The notes beneath the pieces were generated by a model, which made no database searches, was not told where the DNA came from, and saw only the letters and a program-made list of their open reading frames with translations. A program made the translations under genes and the position numbers. Positions 5,357 through 11,288 of a stretch of DNA of 11,288 nucleotides are shown piece by piece. Every line of letters begins with the position of its first letter. The first letter of the stretch is position 1. The stretch comes from Kiritimatiellia bacterium (GTDB lineage: Bacteria; Verrucomicrobiota; Kiritimatiellia; RFP12; UBA1067). Location of the stretch: NCBI GenBank assembly GCA_017459225.1, contig JAFUDL010000406.1, positions 1 through 11,288 of the forward strand, given 5' to 3'.

Positions 5357-7744
5357 TCACGGCACCTTTTCGTAGATGCGGATGTAGTCGATCTGCATCT
5401 CCACGGGTAGCGTGGACATGTCGACCTTGCCCACCCACTTGCCGCCGAGCTGCATGTCCAGGAGGAAGAAGAACGGCCCGGAGAACGGAAACTGGTCCGG
5501 ATCTCCGCAGTCCGTCCTGGGATAGCGGAACGTATCCTTGCCGTTGACCGACCAGACGAGCTCCGTGGGCGTGATCTCCATGCCATAGACGTTCCATTCG
5601 CCCTTGCGGATCGCGCCCTTGCCGCCGTGGCGCGGCTCGTTTGGATGCTTCTTGTTGAGCGTCCAGCCCGAGTGGACGGTGTGGTACACGAAGGGGTCGC
5701 CGTTCAGACGCTCCACAATGTCGATCTCTCCCGTCCACGGGTACCCCCGTCCCTTGGCGTCGGGCCTCGCCCCGCACATCCACAGCGCGGGCCATGCGCC
5801 CTTCTGGTGGTCCTGGAACTTCGCGCGTATGAGCACCTTGCCCTGCCGCATCAGCGAGACGTCCGGCCCGTTGCGGTTGTCGATGCCGCCGGTCAGCCAC
5901 GGATGACTGTCCTTGTCAGGGCCGTCGTTGACAATGCCGCGCATCGTGATCACGCCGTCGCGCACGACGGTGAGGTCGGGACGCGGCGACATGTGGCGGT
6001 CCCAGTCGGACCCGCCGCACGGTATGCGCCGCCACACGTTGGTGTCGAGCTGCGCGCCTTCGAACTCGTCAGACCACCGCAGCCGCCAACCGGGGCCGGG
6101 ACCGGCGTCCCCGCAGAGGGCGCGCAGGAGGTCGCGCCGCGTTTCGCGGTAGAGCTTGCAGGACGTGGAGTAGTCGCCGTAGCCGCGCGCCATGCGCCGC
6201 ACGATGGCGTCCGCCCCGGCTCTGTCGCGCCGGCGGAGCATGGCAAGCAGGTCCGCGTCCTCCATGCCCGCGCGCGTCGCCTCGAGGCGCGCGCTCGACC
6301 AGGGGCCGTCCTTTCCGGGATAGACGATGTGCGTGTCGCCGGCGGGAAGCGGTGGCTTGCGCTTCAGGACGATCGTGTCCTTGAACGGGTCGCTTCCGTC
6401 GCGCCACCAGTTGTAGCCCCAGTGCAGGAAGCCGTCCACGTCGTACATGCCGGACACCCACGGGATCAGCGCCGGGCGCAGCAGTTCGTGGTCGAGGAGG
6501 CGGTTCATCCACTTGCCGCCGGGGATGCAGCAGGTGTAGCACCACACGCGGTCGTGGAAGTTCGTGCGGAAGCTCTCATAGAGCGCGCGGTGCCGCTCGA
6601 AGGCGTCCACCTTCGGCACCCACACGTCCAGCGCGCCGGCGAAGGAAGGCTCCTCCACTGCGTCGATGGTGCGCACGCCCGGCATGTAGCGGCGCACGAT
6701 TCCCGCCGTGATGCGGTATTCGCCCACGTTCTTTCCGCCTGGCTCGTCGGCGACGTGCTGGTACCAGCGGTCCTTGAGGCCGTATTCGTCGATCTTCGCC
6801 TGCAGCTGGCGTGCGAGCCGCGAAAGCTTCAGCGCGCCAGGCACGGAAGTGGTGACGTTGGTGGTGAGCGCCGTGTAGAACGTGGGCGATCCCCAGCCAT
6901 TCGAAAAGTGCGCGAGGTGCGGGCCTTCGATGTACCAGATCCCCGCGCGGTCGTAGATGCCGAGCAGCCGGCGGAACTTCTCGGCGTCCACGCCCACGTC
7001 GCCGTTCGGCAGTTTCCGGAACACGCCGAACATGATCGCGCAGTTCTGCCGGCCGCGCGCGGCGAGCCGCACGTACTTCTCAATCATCGCCCAGTGCGCC
7101 TCGCTCCACGGTTCGAGGCCGTGGAACTTCGCCATGCCATCGTAGTTCATCCAGTTCGTGTACTTGAAGCTGTCCTTGCCGACGGGCGGCAGCGACACGC
7201 CGTGCACGTTCACCTTGAGCGCCAGCTCCTTCGTCTCCGCGCCCTGCCTCACGCGGAAGCGGATGTCGAGCGACTTCGCGCCCGCCGGCGGACGGTCCAT
7301 GCGGAAGTACAGCGCCTCCGTCTCCTTCGGAGCGGCGACCGCGCCGTCCGCCAGGGGCTCGAGCGCGTCGTACACCTCGAACGGCGCGCGGCGCGCCACG
7401 AACTTGTTCTCGCCCGGCGTCCCCTCGAGAAAGCCGCGGTTGCCGGTGTTGTGCGACACCGGCACGGCGACCATCCGGCACCATTCGCCGCCCTTTTCCG
7501 AGGACTCGAGCACAAGCTTCTCGCCGGGCTTGAGCCCGTTGAGAAGCAGGTTGACGTCGATCACGCCGTTGGCCGGCACGTCAATCTCGCCGATCCGTTC
7601 GGCGGACGCGACCTTGGAGTCGGGGTACAGCCAGGCGAGTGGGTCCGTCAGGGCGGCCTCGAACGCGGCAGCGGCAACAGCGCACAGCGCGGCGCCGGCG
7701 GCAATCGCAAATTTCGGGAACGTGGCTTTCGTGTACTTGTTCAT
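5357..7744 (-). CDS. Exported two-domain protein: GH123/DUF4091-like hydrolase fused to GH16
   Basis: A 795-residue protein. Two ATGs are adjacent (7747, 7744); 7744 is preferred because AAAGGA then lies at a normal distance. A Sec signal covers about residues 1-27 (FAIAAGAALCAVAAAA). Residues about 35-190 form a beta-sandwich and about 195-450 a barrel resembling DUF4091/GH123, with WYQHVADEPGG carrying the paired Asp-Glu (D333-E334) that GH123 beta-N-acetylgalactosaminidases use for substrate-assisted catalysis. From about 552 (GWRLRWSDEF) to the end is a complete GH16 jelly roll with GEIDIVE: nucleophile E673, D675, acid/base E678. GH16 covers endo-beta-1,3/1,4-glucanases and galactanases. 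Each domain is usually a separate protein. First gene of an apparent operon; its own promoter is at 7778-7807. Confidence 0.88.
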   Translation of the reverse strand: MNKYTKATFPKFAIAAGAALCAVAAAAFEAALTDPLAWLYPDSKVASAERIGEIDVPANGVIDVNLLLNGLKPGEKLVLESSEKGGEWCRMVAVPVSHNTGNRGFLEGTPGENKFVARRAPFEVYDALEPLADGAVAAPKETEALYFRMDRPPAGAKSLDIRFRVRQGAETKELALKVNVHGVSLPPVGKDSFKYTNWMNYDGMAKFHGLEPWSEAHWAMIEKYVRLAARGRQNCAIMFGVFRKLPNGDVGVDAEKFRRLLGIYDRAGIWYIEGPHLAHFSNGWGSPTFYTALTTNVTTSVPGALKLSRLARQLQAKIDEYGLKDRWYQHVADEPGGKNVGEYRITAGIVRRYMPGVRTIDAVEEPSFAGALDVWVPKVDAFERHRALYESFRTNFHDRVWCYTCCIPGGKWMNRLLDHELLRPALIPWVSGMYDVDGFLHWGYNWWRDGSDPFKDTIVLKRKPPLPAGDTHIVYPGKDGPWSSARLEATRAGMEDADLLAMLRRRDRAGADAIVRRMARGYGDYSTSCKLYRETRRDLLRALCGDAGPGPGWRLRWSDEFEGAQLDTNVWRRIPCGGSDWDRHMSPRPDLTVVRDGVITMRGIVNDGPDKDSHPWLTGGIDNRNGPDVSLMRQGKVLIRAKFQDHQKGAWPALWMCGARPDAKGRGYPWTGEIDIVERLNGDPFVYHTVHSGWTLNKKHPNEPRHGGKGAIRKGEWNVYGMEITPTELVWSVNGKDTFRYPRTDCGDPDQFPFSGPFFFLLDMQLGGKWVGKVDMSTLPVEMQIDYIRIYEKVP

Positions 7745-7777
7745 CATGCTTCCTTTCGTATTCTACCCGTGGCGACA

Positions 7778-7807
7778 ATTATACCACAAACCCCGCCACT
7801 ATGCGAA
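7778..7807 (-). promoter_or_regulatory. Promoter of the GH123-GH16 / GH10 / GH2-remnant operon
   Basis: Minus strand: TTCGCA (7807-7802), 18-bp spacer, perfect TATAAT (7783-7778) with an upstream TGG, an extended -10. The predicted start near 7771 gives a leader of about 27 nt with AAAGGA as ribosome binding site, unlike the leaderless genes nearby. Confidence 0.65.
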
Positions 7808-7845
7808 ACGAAATGCCAGAGGGCAAAGATTCCGCAAAAAAGCTG

Positions 7846-7892
7846 AAAAAACGGCTCTTCGGGGCGATCACGCCCGCAGCGCGCCCGCCCCG
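7846..7892 (-). terminator. Candidate terminator of the VIT-VWA gene
   Basis: Minus strand: CGGGGCG (7892-7886) pairs with CGCCCCG (7866-7860), and a smaller GGGCG/CGCCC hairpin fits in the same place (7875-7862). Eight to ten bases later comes TTTTTT (7851-7846) and a second T6 at 7841-7836. The gap between stem and T tract is longer than in a typical intrinsic terminator. The rest of the gap (7893-7991) holds only short repeated words. Confidence 0.38.
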
Positions 7893-7991
7893 GTGTTGAC
7901 GGGCTGGATTCGCCCGCTAGCCATCTCGACAAATCAGAGGGCTGGAATCTCTGCAGCGGGCAACAGCGGACGGGCAACATTCAAAATAAGC

Positions 7992-10706
7992 CTACAGTTT
8001 CACCTCGCCTATGAGATGCTTTGACTTGGGCTTTTCGAGGCGAAGCGTTAGCACCTGGCGCCTTTCCTGCGCCGTGCCCCAGTCGGTATAGACCGTGGCG
8101 GTGACGGTTGTCGCGCCGGTGAGCTTCGTCTGATGTGAGGCGAAGTAGTTCGACAGCACCTTGTACGTGCCGCTCTCAAGCTCCTTCTTGAGGTATTCCT
8201 CCGGGCCGTATCCCGTGGTGACGTCTTCCGAGACGAACCCTCCTTCGCTCGTGCGGCGATGGCCGTAGAACGCCTCCTCGCCGTTCGGCTCGAGGACGTG
8301 CAGGTCTATGTCCGTCTCGTCGGCATCCCAGCTCATCACGATCCTAAGCTTAACGGGAAGGTCGCGCCTGTACGCCGCATCGAACTCGGGAATGGCCGGC
8401 TTCTTGCCGTCGGGCCACTTCACGTCGTTCACCCAGGAGATGAGTCCATTCAGCTCCTCAAGCGAAATGATGGAGACCTGGAAGTCGTTGCCGCGGCGTC
8501 CGCTGCGACGTGCGCGGACGTTGAACGCCGCGTCGGCAAAGAGCTTCATCGACTCCTCGAGTTCCCTGCGGGCGACTTCAAGCCTCGCCTTCAGGCGGCT
8601 TTCGGGCGTGTCGGCTTGATCGTTGCAATTGCGCAGCGCAATCAGCTGCTCGTCCACCTTTTTCACACGCTCCCAGTCGCCGTCGCAGATATGCGCCTTG
8701 CCACTCTCCATCAGCACGAGCGCGAGGTCGCGGCGGCTCTGCGCCTCCTCGCCGCGCATCTTCAGCACCTTGCGGAACGCGAGGACTGCGATGTCGTAGC
8801 TTCCGGCCTCACGGGCGCGCCAGCCCATCGTACGCCAGAGCGCGGCGTCCTCGAGCTTGAACTCTGCAAGGTTGGAGAGGATGCGGTCGGCCATGTTCTT
8901 TATCCCGGCCTTGTAGAACCAGCCCGCGCAGTCGAGATAGAATGCGGGCGAATCGGCATACTTCTCGCGCTCCTTTAGATAGACCTTGTAGGCTTCATCG
9001 GCACCACCCTTGGAAACGGCCTTGAGAGCGTCGATGTACGGCGTCTTCGGATCCCACGCCTTGAGCGTCACCGTGGGCGCTGCGCCAGAACCCGCCGCGC
9101 CGCGCGGAACAGACGCCTTCGCGCCACTCACCGCACGTTCACTTGTTGAAAGATAGCGCATTCCGGACGGGGCCATGGCCGGCATCGCGCGTGCCTCGAA
9201 AACACGATCTTCTACCGCCTCTTCCGTGTCTGCAACCATGGCGGCATTCGCCATTGCGGCACCAGCCGCTCCTCTTTCGGAGCGCCTGCCGCTGAACGCG
9301 CGGGCGATTCCGTCGAAGAGTCCGCTCTTAGGCGTCTCGCGCTTCGGCTTCGGATCCTTCCACCACTTCACGCGCTCTTCCCAGTACTTGAGAAGCATCT
9401 GCTCGTGCTCGGCCCTGGCCTTTTTCTCTGCAATTGGATCGTCCTCTGCGGCTCGGCGCTTCACCCACTCCGCATGGATGCTCAGCTCCTTCGGCGGCTC
9501 GATCTTGTATTCTAGCCACTGGTCTAGGCGTTCAAGGACAATGAGCGAAAGTCCCGGACCGGCCACGCTGTACTTGCGTCCAAGCTTGATGAACTCCTTC
9601 TTGCGCGGTCCCGCCTGCGAGGCGAGGTCCTGCATTCGCCGAGCAGCCCACACCGTCGCGAGAAGGCGCGATTCCTTCGCCGAGGCACCGTCCGGAACCT
9701 TCTCGCCCTTCGCGAGCTTGCGGACTTCCACGGAGCGCAAAGGCGCGTCGTCGCGGCTCGCCACCGTCACACCGGCCATCTCCTCGTATTTGGGCTCGTC
9801 AAGGCCGAGCGTGTCGATCTCGTCCGTGAACAAGAGCGCCGGACGCGGAAAGTCCGCCGAATTAGAAAGCCAGTCCAACGCGGCGGCGATATCCGTTCCG
9901 CCGTCGTAGATGATTTCGTCGATTTTCCCGAGCAGAGACGCCTTGGTGAAGCCGAAGGTCTTTGCATAGGCCTGCGAGTCATTGCGAAATACGACAAGCG
10001 CCCACTCGCCCTTCTCGGGAAGCGCCTCGAGCTTCTTGCGCCACGCGGCGGCGAAGGGCTTCGCGCTCAGGCTGGCGTCCCATATTATCGTGCCCTTTGT
10101 GAACGACGCGATCGCGTCCCTTGTGCTCTTCACCTTCAGCTTCCCAACGGTCGCAACGAACACATCGTCACCGTCGCGTTCGTAGATCGCGTTGGGCGCG
10201 TTGTCCGTGGACTTCGTCGCGATGTACTCCACCTCGGCCTTGCGCGGCGTCTTGGGGTTAAGCGGGAAGATGCGCGTCTTCCAGATGTTGCCCTTCACCT
10301 GCTCGACGATTCCGGGATCGACGCCCTTGCGCGTCTCGTTCTCGAACGCAACGCGCGCCTTCTCCTTGTCGCAGACGACGCCGGGAATCATCTCGCCGTT
10401 CACCTCAAGCGCGTAGCCGCACACGAAGGCGCCGTCCGGAATCGGAAACTCCAGCTCGCCGGCCATCGCGCGCGGGTTCGGATTGGTGAAGACGAAGCTA
10501 GTCTTCACACGCTTGAAGAAGGCGTTTTCCGCCACGACGCTCTCCTTCTTCTCGACGTCCACGGGCTTTTCGTCCGCGCGGATATTCTCGATGCGAATCA
10601 CCGGCGGCGGCAGAGGAATGGGATGAGGACGAGGAACAATGCTCTTTGACTGCGCATTCATGGCTATTGGAAGGATTGCAAGGGCTGTTAGGATAATCGT
10701 TTTCAT
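7992..10706 (-). CDS. Exported VIT-VWA-TPR-DUF2135 protein
   Basis: A 904-residue protein. The start at 10706 gives a Sec signal (MKTIILTALAILPIAMNA) and then a proline-rich linker (residues 25-36). Residues about 38-160 form a VIT domain (FPIPDGAFVCGYALEVNGE, RKGVDPG, IFPL). A von Willebrand A domain follows with a complete MIDAS: DASLS (210-214), the Thr in GGTD (269-272) and the Asp in FTDE (293-296), so metal-dependent ligand binding is plausible. Residues about 405-550 are charged and Ala/Met-rich, likely disordered. Residues about 565-690 are TPR-like helices. About 785-890 is a DUF2135 beta domain (SWDADETDIDLHVLEPNGE). Members with this layout are thought to act in surface adhesion or protein assembly; the actual role is unknown. 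It starts 7 nt after the miaB stop, with its promoter inside miaB. Confidence 0.87.
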   Translation of the reverse strand: MKTIILTALAILPIAMNAQSKSIVPRPHPIPLPPPVIRIENIRADEKPVDVEKKESVVAENAFFKRVKTSFVFTNPNPRAMAGELEFPIPDGAFVCGYALEVNGEMIPGVVCDKEKARVAFENETRKGVDPGIVEQVKGNIWKTRIFPLNPKTPRKAEVEYIATKSTDNAPNAIYERDGDDVFVATVGKLKVKSTRDAIASFTKGTIIWDASLSAKPFAAAWRKKLEALPEKGEWALVVFRNDSQAYAKTFGFTKASLLGKIDEIIYDGGTDIAAALDWLSNSADFPRPALLFTDEIDTLGLDEPKYEEMAGVTVASRDDAPLRSVEVRKLAKGEKVPDGASAKESRLLATVWAARRMQDLASQAGPRKKEFIKLGRKYSVAGPGLSLIVLERLDQWLEYKIEPPKELSIHAEWVKRRAAEDDPIAEKKARAEHEQMLLKYWEERVKWWKDPKPKRETPKSGLFDGIARAFSGRRSERGAAGAAMANAAMVADTEEAVEDRVFEARAMPAMAPSGMRYLSTSERAVSGAKASVPRGAAGSGAAPTVTLKAWDPKTPYIDALKAVSKGGADEAYKVYLKEREKYADSPAFYLDCAGWFYKAGIKNMADRILSNLAEFKLEDAALWRTMGWRAREAGSYDIAVLAFRKVLKMRGEEAQSRRDLALVLMESGKAHICDGDWERVKKVDEQLIALRNCNDQADTPESRLKARLEVARRELEESMKLFADAAFNVRARRSGRRGNDFQVSIISLEELNGLISWVNDVKWPDGKKPAIPEFDAAYRRDLPVKLRIVMSWDADETDIDLHVLEPNGEEAFYGHRRTSEGGFVSEDVTTGYGPEEYLKKELESGTYKVLSNYFASHQTKLTGATTVTATVYTDWGTAQERRQVLTLRLEKPKSKHLIGEVKL

Positions 10707-10712
10707 ACCCTT

Positions 10713-10741
10713 ATTATACCGCATCGCAACGCCGCGCGCAA
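10713..10741 (-). promoter_or_regulatory. Promoter of the VIT-VWA gene, embedded in the miaB 3' end, leaderless
   Basis: Minus strand: TTGCGC (10741-10736), exactly 17 bp, perfect TATAAT (10718-10713), then AAGGGT and the ATG at 10706. With a 6-nt discriminator the predicted +1 is the A of ATG. The miaB stop TAA is formed by bases inside TATAAT. The AGGG before the ATG is too close to work as a Shine-Dalgarno sequence. Confidence 0.62.
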
Positions 10742-11288
10742 CCGCTTTCCTGTATTTCGCCGATGAGAATCTGGGGATGTGCCTCGACGATGCGTACGGA
10801 GACAAGCGCGCCGGGCGCGATCTGTCCCTTCGGCTCAAAGGCGACAATGCGGTTGCCCGAGTCGCGTCCGCTCCATCGCGCGGAGTTGCGCAGGGACGGC
10901 CCCTCGGCCAGCACTTCGCGCACCGTTCCCACAAGACGCGAGTTGCGTTCGAGGCCACGGCGCTGCTGGTCTGCAAGCAGCACCTGGTCGCGCCGCTCCT
11001 TCTCCTCCGTGGACACGTCGTCGGGGAGAGCCGCGGCCCGGGTGCCGGGGCGCGGCGAATACTTGAAGACGAACGCGTTGTCGAAGCCCGCCTCCTCCAT
11101 TAGCGAGCGCGTGGCCTCGAAGTCCTCCTCCGTCTCGCCTGGATAGCCCACGATCACGTCGGTCGTAACGGCGAACTCCGGATCGAACGCGCGAAGTTTC
11201 GCGACCGCCGCTAGATACTCGGCGCGCGTGTAGTGGCGGCCCATCTCCTTCAGCACGCGGTCGCTGCCGCTCTGCACGGGCAGATGGA
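10714..11288 (-). CDS. miaB: tRNA-2-methylthio-N6-dimethylallyladenosine synthase MiaB, C-terminal part (partial)
   Basis: About 190 residues of a gene that continues past the right edge; the visible part begins HLPVQSGSDRVLKEMGR, so the GTG at 11277 is an internal Val codon, not the start. MiaB is a radical-SAM enzyme with two [4Fe-4S] clusters that adds a methylthio group to i6A at position 37 of tRNAs. Seen here: the end of the radical-SAM barrel (HLPVQSGS, DVIVGYPGETEEDF, FVFKYSPRPGT) and the TRAM RNA-binding domain (GTVREVLAEG, GRDSGNRIVAF, ILIGEI). FKYSPRPGTxAA favours MiaB over RimO or MtaB. The cluster-binding Cys residues lie outside the window. The protein ends with a short Cys-containing tail (QESGCARRCDAV) after the TRAM domain. 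Confidence 0.9.
   Translation of the reverse strand, partial: HLPVQSGSDRVLKEMGRHYTRAEYLAAVAKLRAFDPEFAVTTDVIVGYPGETEEDFEATRSLMEEAGFDNAFVFKYSPRPGTRAAALPDDVSTEEKERRDQVLLADQQRRGLERNSRLVGTVREVLAEGPSLRNSARWSGRDSGNRIVAFEPKGQIAPGALVSVRIVEAHPQILIGEIQESGCARRCDAV

Noticed and set aside
5296..5586. N-terminal extension of the GH10 gene to 5586
   Set aside because: The extra residues are Arg/Ser-rich shadow of the GH16 coding region; the ATG at 5295 has a good Shine-Dalgarno sequence and opens a Tat signal.
5627..7846. Plus-strand open frame of 739 codons opposite the GH123-GH16 gene
   Set aside because: Antisense shadow; the minus-strand product carries catalytic motifs of two known families.
7801..7899. 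Small plus-strand frame of 32 codons with a basic, Lys-rich product in the intergenic gap
   Set aside because: No ribosome binding site, and it overlaps the promoter and terminator elements of the minus-strand genes.
10707..10976. N-terminal extension of the VIT-VWA gene into miaB
   Set aside because: It would overlap conserved miaB coding sequence and hide a good signal peptide; the promoter lies immediately before the ATG at 10706.

Overview
The window is GC-rich (roughly 60-65% by eye) and coded almost entirely on the minus strand, so transcription runs from high to low coordinates. Dense minus-strand coding leaves long open antisense frames, which I treat as artefacts. The gene content is a group of exported polysaccharide-active enzymes, a VIT/VWA/TPR/DUF2135 protein next to miaB, a PQQ-propeller-like protein, and palindromic elements inside a gene. 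Together these suggest an uncultured member of the Verrucomicrobiota/Kiritimatiellae/Lentisphaerae group, probably an anaerobic glycan degrader. That placement is inference from gene style; no phylogenetic marker was compared.

Layout in direction of transcription: (i) 11288-10714, the C-terminal part of miaB (tRNA methylthiotransferase). (ii) 10706-7992, an exported VIT-VWA-TPR-DUF2135 protein; its promoter lies inside the end of miaB. (iii) A 244-bp gap (7748-7991) with a candidate terminator and a clear promoter. (iv) 7744-3256, an apparent operon of three exported proteins: a GH123/DUF4091-like domain fused to a GH16 domain, a Tat-exported GH10-family protein, and a GH2 protein whose whole middle is missing. 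(v) 3181-335, a GH95-like DUF5703 protein with an inserted LamG-like domain, driven by its own near-consensus promoter. (vi) 121-334, a terminator-like hairpin, a tandem 16-bp repeat and two candidate promoters. (vii) 120-1, the start of an exported, probably PQQ-propeller-like protein.

Functionally, the 7744-335 block looks like a small carbohydrate-utilisation locus of secreted hydrolases (GH123-like, GH16, GH10, GH95-like, GH2 remnant). The mix could attack a heteropolysaccharide or a host-type glycan, but no substrate can be read from the sequence. No SusC/SusD transporter pair, sulfatase or dedicated regulator is visible.

The most unusual points are: palindromic repeat elements that lie in frame inside the GH95-like gene; a GH2 gene reduced to its two ends; the GH123-GH16 fusion; promoters whose predicted start site falls on the A of the ATG (leaderless mRNA), one of them sharing bases with the miaB stop codon; and a tandem 16-bp repeat one base from a perfect TTGACA box.
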